DNA of 64,000 nt from CAKZQX01 sp034435975 (GCA_034435975.1 DAOTWD010000061.1:1-64000); one strand, 5' to 3'. Numbered from the stretch's first letter, positions 44,801-52,534 are shown. Translations and numbers: made by a program. Notes: generated from the sequence alone by a model not told the origin.

Positions 44801-45115
44801 CATAAACAGGGGGCGTGGGCGCAACCAGGTATACCAGCCTGTATAATCCAGAACAAACACCAGAAAGGTAAACCCGACAAAGACCGAAAAGCAGAAGCGC
44901 AAAATGTTCCACAAGAGCATCAGTTCCAGATTATTGCTGATCAATTCCAGGCCAAAGAACAACATCCATCCCAACGCCGGTTGCAGCATCCAGAAATAGC
45001 TATTGGCTGCCGGCATATGGCGTCGCTGCCAGACATAGATCGATAACAGGCCTAGAACAAGGACTGATGCAAACGTTATCGCTATATAGAGCGTGTAGTA
45101 CCAGTTCATGACCAC
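41855..45115 (-). CDS. Hybrid sensor histidine kinase, 7TM-PAS-PAS-PAS-HisKA-HATPase-REC
   Basis: A 1086-residue membrane kinase. Residues 1-235 form an N-terminal 7TM_hisK-type membrane part with about seven helices. PAS domains lie at about 240-345 (SLPDAVIVLNEQQRIVNVN), 355-475 (EYVNPKFTQVTGYTFAEAYG, PAC-like DITERKHAEEAL) and 485-605. The HisKA phosphoacceptor is His623 in SHELRTPLNAI; the ATPase has N and G boxes (LLSNAIKF, DTGPGIHDEEQEQIFEAF, GTGLGLAIS). A receiver domain has Asp923 in LIFIDMH. The final ~85 residues are helical. The start is GTG 45115 or ATG 45109. It begins 8 bases after the L,D-transpeptidase stop, so the two are likely co-transcribed. Confidence 0.95.
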   Translation of the reverse strand: MVMNWYYTLYIAITFASVLVLGLLSIYVWQRRHMPAANSYFWMLQPALGWMLFFGLELISNNLELMLLWNILRFCFSVFVGFTFLVFVLDYTGWYTWLRPRPLFMLAVVPICSLLLTLTNSLHGWMWSDYPVYQAGPYLFPRRMFGPWFFIHITYTYVLSLVAYLLLVHAALTFQQPYRLQAILLLIACLPVSLAEILHRVLPNLMLSPMPIGYAICGPITVWVLFRHRLLDLAPVAYHVLVQSLPDAVIVLNEQQRIVNVNPAAEHFLGIPRKIAIGCPALEVLPLRHTWEQYLHTQHINHIEIKHRTDTGLRVYDALLSPLPGRHMQITGRVIVLRDITEHYRAEEALRKFYRTVEQSPASVVITDTQGKIEYVNPKFTQVTGYTFAEAYGQNPRILKTDRTPPEVYTKLWATIQAGHPWEGEFCNRKKNGEYYWEAASISPIFDSDGTTTHFVAVKIDITERKHAEEALQRSEANLARAQEVASLGSFRYYPATEKVILSRQFCRLAGLGAAEQCLPLAGVRALIHPDDRDSIQQAFYAVLTGGMSTALDVRMIRPDGSVWHIHSQFEAVYDTQSQMVEIFGTVQDITTRKLAEEALKDAHDAAQAANKAKSTFLASMSHELRTPLNAILGFTQMLRQDAGLSVDQHEYLDIVHHSGEHLLALINDILDMSKIEAGRVTLNETEFDLYHLLADLYRMFQMRASQKRLRLNYTYAPDVPRYICADQLKLRQTLINLLSNAIKFTSRGSVMLYVMLDHEGQRAELSGPRDCQIIFEVEDTGPGIHDEEQEQIFEAFTRTRASEHLQDGTGLGLAISRTYARLMGGDLTVQSEIGYGSRFTLRIRASQALDMLSEAPNVSRRVLALAPDQPSYRILIVDDVGHNRRLLSSLLMPPGFEVQEASDGAEALRVWETWRPHLIFIDMHIAVQDEYTLIRQIKTATSEPATVIIAVMTSVFEEDRLVMLATGCDSLVYQPFKADDIFDVLQRHLRVPYVYAVDHHTLPIISNRTDTEAHLSATALATLPPELLQQLEDAVLLSDLTLLTELVQQVEGHNSNHARQLKTLIYDFQYERMLELIQAARKMSP

Positions 45116-45123
45116 CAGATTGA

Positions 45124-46269
45124 TCAGCGGACAATCACCTGGGTGCCGATCGGCGCCCAGTCAAACAGCCAGTACGCATCGTGCGGAGCCAACCCGACAC
45201 AACCATGGCTATGCCGCTCGCCCGTGCCAAAGCGGTCGTGCCAGTAGACCCCGTGAATCGCAAAGCCACCCCAGTAGAACATCACCGCCGGCACATTGGG
45301 CACATCCCACATTTCGCCGCGATAGCTGCCGCGCAGTCGCCGTAGCCGATAGCGGTCATAGATCCGCCAGCGGCCAGGCGGTGTCTCAAACCCATCCTTG
45401 CCCGTCGAGACCGGTGCGTCCATAACCAGTGCATCGCCCTGGTAGGCCCACAGCCATTGCCGTTGCAGATCAACCTCGATCCGTTTCGGTGCATCTGGAT
45501 AGAGATCGGGTGGCGCGACAGGATAGGCCGCAGCCAGTGGTTCGCCGTAATAGAGCCAGGTCGCATCAGTACCAATATGCGCCCGGCGCACAGCCCAGTC
45601 GTACTGCTCGGCCAGATCCAGCAGCAGCACCGTGCGATCAAACGCCTGTACCACCAATGACCGTTCACCGTCAGCGGTGGCAACCATTACCTCGAAAGGC
45701 TGTGTCAGTGGCAAGCCAACCCCATGCATCCAGCCCCCGGGAAAAAGCGATGTGCGGTTCATGTACGTCCAGAACTGATGAGGTACCAGGTAGCCTGGGC
45801 CGGGTGTAAGCTCATAGTTGGCGGGAACAAAGATGTGATCCTGCAACGCCAGCGTGCCACCCACAAATCCCTCCGGAGCCGGAATGGTTGCGCCAGCCTG
45901 CTCGCGGAGCATACCATAGGTCACTGGCAACCCGTTGATCCGCATCCATGGCGCGTCGGCCATCAGCATATGGGTAAGCGGAGTATGCCCCACCGCCTCA
46001 GCCGGATTGCTGGTCAGGTGGCGATGATCCTCCAGCCGCCCCTGATCGAAGTACTGCACCCGTACACCATCGACTTCAAGGATTGGCGTATGCACCCGGC
46101 CCAGGGTGTGTATTCCGTGATGCCGCCAGTAGAACTCGGCAAACCATTGATCGGTGTCTGCATCCTGGGCATGGATTGTCGCAGGAGTCAGATGGGGGCT
46201 GAACGTGATGAGCAGAAACAAGAGGATCAGGATCATAGATAGACGACAATGGGCAGCAGTCACAGACAT
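45124..46269 (-). CDS. Secreted L,D-transpeptidase (YkuD)
   Basis: A 381-residue exported protein with a signal peptide at about 1-35 (LSMILILLFLLITFSPHL). The YkuD domain lies at about 265-381 with the catalytic HGVYWH...SHGCVGL pattern, Cys357. Such enzymes form 3-3 cross-links in peptidoglycan or attach proteins to it. The middle part has no named domain. It is followed at once by the hybrid histidine kinase gene, suggesting a shared envelope-related transcript. Confidence 0.92.
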   Translation of the reverse strand: MSVTAAHCRLSMILILLFLLITFSPHLTPATIHAQDADTDQWFAEFYWRHHGIHTLGRVHTPILEVDGVRVQYFDQGRLEDHRHLTSNPAEAVGHTPLTHMLMADAPWMRINGLPVTYGMLREQAGATIPAPEGFVGGTLALQDHIFVPANYELTPGPGYLVPHQFWTYMNRTSLFPGGWMHGVGLPLTQPFEVMVATADGERSLVVQAFDRTVLLLDLAEQYDWAVRRAHIGTDATWLYYGEPLAAAYPVAPPDLYPDAPKRIEVDLQRQWLWAYQGDALVMDAPVSTGKDGFETPPGRWRIYDRYRLRRLRGSYRGEMWDVPNVPAVMFYWGGFAIHGVYWHDRFGTGERHSHGCVGLAPHDAYWLFDWAPIGTQVIVR

Positions 46270-46385
46270 AGCGTCTCCTCACCAGAGGGCGTAGCGCCTA
46301 CGCCCCGATTTTCATCGTTTGTCAGATTTGAAGCGACCAGTATCAGTGTATGATACAGAGAGCAATCCAACCTCAATGGCTAGCT

Positions 46386-46440
46386 GGAGTCCCGGCTACA
46401 GCCTGGACGGAGTGAGACCAGGGGTACAAGCCGGGACTCC
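46386..46440. repeat. Stem-loop with 12-bp perfect arms
   Basis: GGAGTCCCGGCT (46386-46397) pairs with AGCCGGGACTCC (46429-46440); an inner CCTGG/CCAGG pair strengthens it. The right arm and its continuation (CCGGTTCTTCACGACCGA) recur at 46507-46530 as ACCGGGACTCCGGTTCTCC. Confidence 0.8.
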
Positions 46441-46802
46441 GGTTCTTCACGACCGATTCACAATACGCTACAATATGACTGTCGCTTGACGCGGCAAGTT
46501 ACAAACCGGGACTCCGGTTCTCCACGACTGACTTAGGATTGCGATACCATATTGTGCTGGTTCACCAGCAGGGCATATGGTGCCATAGACAACGCATTGT
46601 TGCAAGTGTTGTCAGATTACAAAATGAGGAGATGCAGATACAATGGATCCCTCTATAGATACAAGGTACGCGGTCACCTTGCAAGGAGGGTTCTGGCATT
46701 CCACAGACCGGTAGACACTGTATGTCTGTGTGTGCCAATTTTTGCCTGTAACGAAAATCGGGGCACGCCAGGGGTCTTCTTTGTGTACTGCGTGTTTCTT
46801 TA

Positions 46803-46935
46803 GAGCCTGTCTGAAAAGGGGGTGAGTGAGAGACTTTGCTCCTCATGGTTTTTCCCTGCCTGCCGCCGTGCGGCGGGCAGAAACAGCGTTTCTGGAGGGC
46901 CATGCTCTCCAGACCGCCCCCTTTTAGACAGGCTC
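46803..46935. mobile_element. 133-bp MITE with IS5-type ends and TTA target duplication
   Basis: The ends GAGCCTGTCTGAAAAGGGGG and CCCCCTTTTAGACAGGCTC are imperfect inverted repeats of about 19-20 bases. TTA lies directly outside both ends (46800-46802 and 46936-46938), matching the TNA duplication of the IS5/IS1031 group. The centre has a GCCGCC/GGCGGC palindrome. No transposase is encoded. Confidence 0.8.
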
Positions 46936-46989
46936 TTAGATGAAGTAGAGGAGCAAAGCTCTCCTGAAACCTGATAGAAAGAAATCCAT

Positions 46990-47628
46990 ATGGAGCCGAT
47001 ACAGCGCCGTGAGGCAGCGCTGCGGGTGATTGGCATCTGCGGCAGTCTGCGCTCAAACAGCTATACCCGCATGGCTCTGCACGTTGCTTTGCGGGGTGCC
47101 CAGGAAGTCGGGGCACAGATTCACCTGATTGACTTGTGTGAGTATCACCTGGTTTTTTGCGACGGCAACCAGAATGAGAGTGCCTATCCCCCCGATGTAT
47201 TCCGCTTGCGTGCTGATGTAGGACAGGCGCAAGGCATTATTCTGGGAACGCCAGAGTATCACAACAGCATGAGTGGCGTCTTGAAGAATGCGCTCGATCT
47301 CATGGGTTTTGCCGAGTTTGAAGGCAAGATGATTGGCCTGGTCAGTGTTTCAGGCGGCACTGTTGGCGCAGTCGATGCCATGAATAGCTTGCGCAACATC
47401 GGGCGGGCGTTGCATGCCTGGGTGGTACCCGAACAGGTAGCGGTACCCGAAGCCTGGAAAGCATTTGATGCCACCGGTCAACCCCGACACCCCGTACTGA
47501 AACAACGACTGATGGAAGTTGGCCGCCAGGTGGCGCGCTTTGCCTACCTGCATACGTCAGAGCAGGCGTTAGATTTTTTGCGTGCCTGGGAGAGCGCCCC
47601 GGTCAATCCAGGAGCTGAAAAGCGTTAG
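46990..47628 (+). CDS. NAD(P)H-dependent FMN reductase
   Basis: A 212-residue flavodoxin-fold reductase. The FMN phosphate loop GSLRSNSYTRMAL is near 18-30, the flavin-binding GTPEYHNSMSGVLKNALD near 83-100, and the sheet VSGGTVGAV near 118. It reduces FMN or quinones with NAD(P)H. There is only a weak ribosome-binding site (AGAAAG) before ATG 46990. The last ~30 residues are variable. No operon partners; the MITE lies 55 bases upstream. Confidence 0.93.
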   Translation: MEPIQRREAALRVIGICGSLRSNSYTRMALHVALRGAQEVGAQIHLIDLCEYHLVFCDGNQNESAYPPDVFRLRADVGQAQGIILGTPEYHNSMSGVLKNALDLMGFAEFEGKMIGLVSVSGGTVGAVDAMNSLRNIGRALHAWVVPEQVAVPEAWKAFDATGQPRHPVLKQRLMEVGRQVARFAYLHTSEQALDFLRAWESAPVNPGAEKR

Positions 47629-47731
47629 TGCTGCTCCCTAAAGCGAAAAGCGGTCTGCGCACACAGCGGAACCCTGTTCAGCACAAAGCGCAACCCCGTG
47701 CGCTCAGACCGCTGTGTGCTTAGAAGCTCAG

Positions 47732-47905
47732 TACTCCAACGAGCTATCCCTGGATAGGAAGGATCGGCGCGGCTTCGCCCCTCCGAGGGAGGAGTGAGGG
47801 AAGAGAAGTGAGGAGTGAGAAGCCCGGGTTCTCGCTTCTCGTTCCTCTCCCCTCTCTTCGCACCAGGCCCCCACACCCCGGCCGCGATGAAGTCGCATTG
47901 GAGTA
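47732..47905. repeat. Interspersed repeat element, copy C
   Basis: 174 bases with ends TACTCCAA (47732) and TTGGAGTA (to 47905). It shares CTGGATAGGAAGGATCGGCG, the TTCTCGCTTCTCGTTCC interior and CGATGAAGTCGCATTGG with copies A (9777) and B (37281). The terminal bases differ between copies while staying inverted within each, a sign of pairing constraint. Confidence 0.75.
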
Positions 47906-47937
47906 TCAGTGCTTTCCGCGTCATGCAGGCTTGATCT

Positions 47938-47967
47938 ATTAAGTTATTGTTAAGTTTCTGCTAAGTT
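47938..47967 (+). promoter_or_regulatory. Pho-box-like element: three 8-bp repeats with 3-bp spacers
   Basis: ATTAAGTT (47938), GTTAAGTT (47949) and GCTAAGTT (47960) repeat exactly every 11 bases. This is the architecture of PhoB-family boxes (three 8-bp repeats with 3-bp spacers in cyanobacteria, 7+4 in others). A TACAAT -10 box (47974-47979) follows, with no good -35, as expected for an activated promoter. Confidence 0.6.
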
Positions 47968-47973
47968 TTGTGG

Positions 47974-47979
47974 TACAAT
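47974..47979 (+). promoter_or_regulatory. -10 box TACAAT of pssA
   Basis: Lies 6 bases after the last direct repeat. Transcription from here would start near 47986, which favours the ATG at 48004 over the TTG at 47968. Confidence 0.55.
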
Positions 47980-48003
47980 GTTCCACAGGATCCTGGCAAT
48001 ACC

Positions 48004-48843
48004 ATGAAGTATCCTGAGCCAGGTCAAACATCAGATTGGCCACAACACGACAGCGCTTATGACAGCTCCTGTCGTTTGTCTTTTGAACCGGATAAACATG
48101 AACGCTGTCGTTATGGTGGAGGTCGAGAGTTGAATCGCTTTGCTGCACCCGTAACCATTCGCTTCTTGATCGTATCTGGTTTTACGAGTTTCAATCTATT
48201 GCTTGGGTTATCGGCCTTGCTGCTGGCCGTGGCTGATTGTATGGCGCTGGCGGCCTGGTGTTTGCTGGCCTGTGTGCTGCTGGACGCGGTTGACGGCCTG
48301 CTCGCACGGCATTGGAACGTCACCAGTGCGTTTGGAGCCCAGTTTGACTCGCTGGCGGATATGACCTCGTTTACCATCGCCAGTGCGGTGCTGTTTTTTT
48401 ACTGGCTGCAACCCGGTATGCACGTCCTGATGCTCGCTGGTGCCAGCGGCTTGTACGTGTTGTCGGGAGCCATTCGTCTGGCACGGTTTAACGTCAGCTT
48501 ACCTTCGACCCAATATTTTCAAGGCATGCCGACGACGATTGTGGCCGCAGTGGTGGCAACCACCTATTTAGCCTTTCCCCAACTCGACTCAGCCCTGGGG
48601 GTGCTGCTGGTCGTACTGCTGGCGTTGTTGATGGTAAGTGTCTTTCCCTACCCAAAACTCAGCCAGATACGCAAATTACCACCGCTGGTGTGGCCAATGA
48701 TTGTTGTCGGGATGCTGATCCATTTTTCGTGGACGATCTGGATCATTGGATTGATGTATATCACCACCGGCCCGGCTATATGGCTGCATCAACGTATCGC
48801 GCGAGTACGGTCGTGCCCCCCTGCACCCGGTCACCTGGAGTAA
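48004..48843 (+). CDS. pssA: CDP-diacylglycerol-serine O-phosphatidyltransferase
   Basis: A 279-residue membrane enzyme making phosphatidylserine from CDP-diacylglycerol and serine. The CDP-alcohol phosphotransferase signature D-x2-D-G-x2-A-R-x8-G-x3-D-x3-D is exact: DAVDGLLARHWNVTSAFGAQ then FDSLAD. About six or seven membrane helices follow. Phosphatidylserine specificity is inferred from the neighbouring decarboxylase. The start ATG 48004 is chosen from the promoter position; the first ~50 residues are soluble and unusual in length. The last 68 bases overlap, on the opposite strand, the end of the methyltransferase-decarboxylase gene. Confidence 0.88.
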   Translation: MKYPEPGQTSDWPQHDSAYDSSCRLSFEPDKHERCRYGGGRELNRFAAPVTIRFLIVSGFTSFNLLLGLSALLLAVADCMALAAWCLLACVLLDAVDGLLARHWNVTSAFGAQFDSLADMTSFTIASAVLFFYWLQPGMHVLMLAGASGLYVLSGAIRLARFNVSLPSTQYFQGMPTTIVAAVVATTYLAFPQLDSALGVLLVVLLALLMVSVFPYPKLSQIRKLPPLVWPMIVVGMLIHFSWTIWIIGLMYITTGPAIWLHQRIARVRSCPPAPGHLE

Positions 48844-50113
48844 CGACAGCCTGGGCCTGGTTCGCCGGGAGATAGATATCCGTGCGTGAGCCGAAGCAGA
48901 TCAGTCCATAGCGTTCACCCTGGGCCAGCAACTGACCCGGCTTGACCCAGCTAACAATCCGGCGCGCCACCAGTCCAGCACGTTGAACCACCACACACGG
49001 CCCATGGATGCCTTCCAATACCATGTAACGGGCCAGGTTCTGTTCTGCGGCTGGCATATTCGCGGCCACAAATCCCCCGTGTGCATCAAACACCTTGACC
49101 ACTTTGCCACCAATAGGTGCCCGATTGATATGCACATCGGTTAGGGACAGAAAGACGGCAATACGTAGCCATTCGGTGTCTCCCAGGCATGGATCACGCA
49201 CATACTCAACGGAGATGACCCGACCATCGCTGGCAGCGTAGGCGACTGCCGGATCAAGAATAATCTGCCGCGCCGGATCGCGGAAGAACCAGATCAACAA
49301 CGTTGCGCACAACAGCAACAGCTTTGCCAGCCCTGGATTACGCTGGCGTAACAGGTGCCCTAGCGCACTCAGGGTGATCACAGGCACCAGTGCATCGCTG
49401 GCCAGCCCTAGATCCCCTACAGCAATACGGTGGGGATGATCGAGTGGCAGCAGTGTGGCTGCCTGGGCGACCGGGGCCTCGGTAAAGCGCAGATGGCGAA
49501 TCCAGGCCGGTGGCACATTCCGCCAGACCAGGTCACGGCGAAACTGGTAGCTCTGAATATAATGATCAAGGATGCGCTGCACCGCCTGTGCTCGATCACG
49601 GGCTGCACCAGTAACAATGTATTGTTTCATCCAGCGGAGATAGGCATACTCAATATAGGTCAGCGTACCGCCGGGCTTGAGCAAGGTGCGATAGTGCTCC
49701 AGGATTGACTCGATGAGTTCCGGAGGGCAACTGGTAAACGGAATGGCCGAGATGATACCATCAAACTCGGCGTATCCCTGAATATCGGTGACACTGGCTG
49801 CATACAGTGTTACCTGATCGCGCACACGCTGAAAATCCGGCTCACGCTCAAAGCGCTGCCGCAAATAGGCCACGAAGTCAGGATTGATTTCGCACACAAC
49901 CAGCCGATCATCCGGGCCGAGCTGGCGCACAATCTGGGCGGTAATCGCGCCGGTTCCCGCCCCGGCCTCGAGGAGTATGCGCGGGCCAGGGTACCGAAAA
50001 CACTCGCTGGACATAGCGCGAGCAGCATAGCGTGACGTCGGAATAATTGCCCCAATCCGATCAAATCCTTGCCCTAACTGGCGGATAAAATAGAATTTCT
50101 CGTTCATTGACAT
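48776..50113 (-). CDS. Fusion of phospholipid N-methyltransferase and phosphatidylserine decarboxylase
   Basis: A 445-residue protein. The N half (about 1-205) is a PmtA/KsgA-like SAM methyltransferase: motif I LLEAGAGTGAI (48-58), VVCEINPDF, the DGIISAIPFTSCP loop and LLKPGGTLTYIEY. A membrane segment and proximal region follow (about 240-275), then a phosphatidylserine decarboxylase: WFFRDPAR, ASDGRVISVEYV, LSLTDVHINRAPIGGKV and the self-cleavage site FGSRTDIYLP, with Gly408-Ser409 giving a pyruvoyl terminus. Together the halves could turn phosphatidylserine into phosphatidylethanolamine and methylate it toward phosphatidylcholine. The frame is continuous with no stop between the halves. 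The 3' end overlaps pssA antisense. Confidence 0.88.
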   Translation of the reverse strand: MSMNEKFYFIRQLGQGFDRIGAIIPTSRYAARAMSSECFRYPGPRILLEAGAGTGAITAQIVRQLGPDDRLVVCEINPDFVAYLRQRFEREPDFQRVRDQVTLYAASVTDIQGYAEFDGIISAIPFTSCPPELIESILEHYRTLLKPGGTLTYIEYAYLRWMKQYIVTGAARDRAQAVQRILDHYIQSYQFRRDLVWRNVPPAWIRHLRFTEAPVAQAATLLPLDHPHRIAVGDLGLASDALVPVITLSALGHLLRQRNPGLAKLLLLCATLLIWFFRDPARQIILDPAVAYAASDGRVISVEYVRDPCLGDTEWLRIAVFLSLTDVHINRAPIGGKVVKVFDAHGGFVAANMPAAEQNLARYMVLEGIHGPCVVVQRAGLVARRIVSWVKPGQLLAQGERYGLICFGSRTDIYLPANQAQAVVTPGDRVQGGTTVLARYVDAAI

Positions 50114-50541
50114 AGATGTTCTGTGTATTCCAATGCTTCAGCAGCTGGTACGCCTCCACACGAGGTATCAGTCTGGAACCGTTTAGCAACGATCAGTCTT
50201 TGCTATCCAGGATGATACCATACTGCACAATGACGGCTCCATCTATCAGGATGCAAGCGACACGGCCTGTGGGACACCAGCCGACTCAACATACAGAGTA
50301 GACCGCTGAACGCGAGGAAACCAGTGCTATCTTGAGAGACCTTGTGCCTCAGAGCGACACGCTCCCATATTGCTGGTGATCATGCCGAGGGAACCGCAAC
50401 ATGGCCGGCACATAACCATCTAGTGTTCCGCGTTTCAGCCACTCAACGCGATCAGGGGCCTGGCAAGAAAACCATCGTAGTCACAAGGAGAAACAGTCGT
50501 GCAGCATATCTGCGGTATAGTGCCGCAGGTGAAGAAGAACC
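50114..50541. other. Intergenic region upstream of the PmtA-Psd gene
   Basis: 428 bases between that gene's start and tRNA-Pro. It must hold the fusion gene's promoter. No gene or repeat family was recognised. Confidence 0.45.
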
Positions 50542-50618
50542 TGGTCGGGGCGGAGGGATTTGAACCCACGACCCCCGCGTCCCAAACGCGGTGCGCTACC
50601 GGGCTGCGCCACGCCCCG
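50542..50618 (-). tRNA. tRNA-Pro (anticodon TGG)
   Basis: Read on the minus strand: acceptor CGGGGCG pairs with CGCCCCG, the D arm is GCGCAGCCCGGTAGCGC, the anticodon loop TTTGGGA gives TGG, the T loop is GGTTCAAATCC, and CCA is encoded. All four arms close, 77 nt. Confidence 0.97.
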
Positions 50619-51101
50619 AGAGTCATTGCTTTCTGCAGAGTAGCAGGTTCTGTCTTGTTTGTCAAGCAATGTATCAAGATAACCCTCGGCTAAAGCGCGT
50701 AACCCTGTGCCTCAGCCCGAAGGCTGGACACCGTAGGCCGTCTGACAGGCGGCCCGATTGCGGATGTTGATCGCGGCGTGACGGGTGAAGTATCCCTGTT
50801 CAGACCTGGGATAAACCAGCATGCATGCTGGGAGCTAGGGAATCCCTTCCTTGTTGCGCTGATGGATGCGAGGACAGGATGCCCGTGCTCCCAGGATATA
50901 TGAGATACGAGGGCAAGATGCCTGCGCTCTCAGGACATGTGAACATGTACGGTAAGATTTGGCGCAAACTATATGCTATGCTATAATCACAGTATCGTTA
51001 TCCAACGTCAGTGTGTCGTCCGTATGAAGATCACTCGCAACCAGATTCGGTTCAGAGTGACACCTCGCATATGATTGACGCCTGTCGGCCAGGTGCGGGA
51101 T
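50619..51101. other. Intergenic region upstream of nrdR
   Basis: 483 bases. They contain a 16-bp perfect palindrome CCAGCATGCATGCTGG (50816-50831), an imperfect 34-bp direct repeat (from 50865 and from 50904, GAGGACAGGATGCCCGTGCT type) and the nrdR promoter at 50959-50987. Confidence 0.6.
50959..50987 (+). promoter_or_regulatory. Sigma-70 promoter of the nrdR-acpP operon
   Basis: TTGGCG (50959-50964), a 17-base spacer, TATAAT (50982-50987), 115 bases before nrdR. Confidence 0.65.
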
Positions 51102-51566
51102 ATGCGTTGTCCTTTTTGTCAACATACCGAGACCGATGTGCTTGATACGCGCAAGCTCAACGATGGTGATACCATTCGGCGGCGGCGACGGTGCCGGAGG
51201 TGTGAGCGCCGCTTTACAACCTATGAGCGCGTCGAGATGGTCAGCCTGACCGTGGTCAAGAAGAATGGTGAGCGTGAACCGTATGATCGTGAGAAACTGG
51301 TGCGCGGTATCCGCACTGCCTGCTATCGCCGCCCGATTTCGGCCCGGCAGATGGAAAAGATGATCAATGATATTGAGGCAACGTTGATGTCGCTTGAAGA
51401 CACCGAAGTGCGGTCTTCGACTATTGGTGATCATGTGATGCTGCGCCTGCGTGAACTGGATGAGGTGGCGTACATTCGTTTCGCGTCGGTCTATCGTTCC
51501 TTTACGGACATCGGCAAATTGCGCGAGGCATTAGAAGAGTTATTTGTGCATGAACCTGATTCTTAA
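51102..51566 (+). CDS. nrdR: Transcriptional repressor NrdR
   Basis: A 154-residue regulator of ribonucleotide reductase genes that senses ATP and dATP. A zinc ribbon, MRCPFCQHTETDVLDTR..RRCRRCERRFTTYE (1-45), is followed by an ATP-cone (LTVVKKNGEREPYDREKLVRG). The start MRCPFC at 51102 is preferred over an in-frame TTG nine codons earlier. Length and domains are standard. No ribonucleotide reductase gene is in the window, so it acts in trans. Confidence 0.97.
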   Translation: MRCPFCQHTETDVLDTRKLNDGDTIRRRRRCRRCERRFTTYERVEMVSLTVVKKNGEREPYDREKLVRGIRTACYRRPISARQMEKMINDIEATLMSLEDTEVRSSTIGDHVMLRLRELDEVAYIRFASVYRSFTDIGKLREALEELFVHEPDS

Positions 51567-51589
51567 GCTACAGGTGGGAGCCCGAAGTT

Positions 51590-52534
51590 ATGATGGTTGA
51601 TGTCCGTGAAGAACAACGGCGCACCGATACCGCAGCCGAAATCAACGCTGTAGAGCAGCCCGATACAGAAGAGATGCCGTACCTGACGGTGTCAGGCCGC
51701 CTCCGCATGGCATTTGCGGCAATAGAGTGGCGTCAGACCCTGGGCCTGGCAGCTATTATGGCAACTGGCTGGTGTATCCTCTTTCTCTCCCAGAACGTCT
51801 TGCAAGCACTGGCTGGTGTTGTGCCCGTGATAGCTGGGCTATATCTCGGACGCCGCGTCAAGAGCCAGTTACTGTTACACGGTCTCATCTTAGGCGTCAC
51901 TGGTTTTCTGATCGGCATGATGATTGTCTCGATCTATGCGTTGCTAGGCGATGCCAGGATGGTGCCGGCCTATCGAGCACCGGTCGAGCCAGGGGCCGAA
52001 CCCATACCCATTACAAGCGGCGAGCTGATCCTGCTCTATCTTTCCTTCTCGGCCTTTGCCCTACTGCCGTTTCCTACCTTTGCTACAGTGATGTCAGGAC
52101 GTTCTGAGCAGCGCAACCGTGAGACGCGCCAGCAAATTATGGAACGCGGCGGGCGTTTAGAGCGACCGGGTGCCGTCCGCACCCTTGAGGATCTGCGCGG
52201 TCTATCACTCCCCCAGCTTGGCACCTATGTGGCGAATCTGTTCAAAAAGAACGGTTTTACTTTCAGAGACTGGCGGTTTATTGATAAAGATAAACACCTG
52301 GATCTCGAACTGGAATACCAGGGCGAAATCTATCTATTGCGCCTATCAGTAGCTGACAAGGTACGCCCCGGCACCGTTCAGAGTCTGGTGCAAGATATGC
52401 GTCGACGAGAGATTAAGAAGGGCCTGGTGATAACCTCGACCGAGTTTACGCCTGACGCCCTCAAAGCGGCACGTGGGCAACGCTATATTGTGGCTATTGA
52501 TGGACAGACTTTATTTGAGATGGCAAAGAGTTGA
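51590..52534 (+). CDS. Membrane protein with degenerate Mrr-like nuclease-fold domain
   Basis: A 314-residue protein with about four membrane segments (about 48-130 and 145-165) and a C-terminal domain (about 205-312) resembling the restriction-endonuclease-like Mrr fold: LGTYVANLFKKNGFTF, DLELEYQGEIYLLRLSV, VQSLVQDMRRREIKKGLVIT and ALKAARGQRYIVAIDGQTL. The usual D-x(n)-Q/E-x-K core is not evident (LRLSV sits where VQCK is expected), so it is probably not catalytic. It lies 23 bases after nrdR and next to fabG, hence co-transcribed. Function unknown. Confidence 0.7.
   Translation: MMVDVREEQRRTDTAAEINAVEQPDTEEMPYLTVSGRLRMAFAAIEWRQTLGLAAIMATGWCILFLSQNVLQALAGVVPVIAGLYLGRRVKSQLLLHGLILGVTGFLIGMMIVSIYALLGDARMVPAYRAPVEPGAEPIPITSGELILLYLSFSAFALLPFPTFATVMSGRSEQRNRETRQQIMERGGRLERPGAVRTLEDLRGLSLPQLGTYVANLFKKNGFTFRDWRFIDKDKHLDLELEYQGEIYLLRLSVADKVRPGTVQSLVQDMRRREIKKGLVITSTEFTPDALKAARGQRYIVAIDGQTLFEMAKS

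Larger units (their letters stand above)
46270..46989. other. Intergenic region with hairpin repeats and an IS5-type MITE
   Basis: 720 bases with no supported gene. They hold the large stem at 46386-46440, its partial copy at 46506-46530 and the MITE at 46803-46935. Open frames here are short and lack ribosome-binding sites. Confidence 0.75.

Noticed and set aside
46562..47116. 184-codon minus-strand frame across the MITE
   Set aside because: Crosses the MITE and the start of the FMN reductase gene on the opposite strand; no ribosome-binding site or domain.
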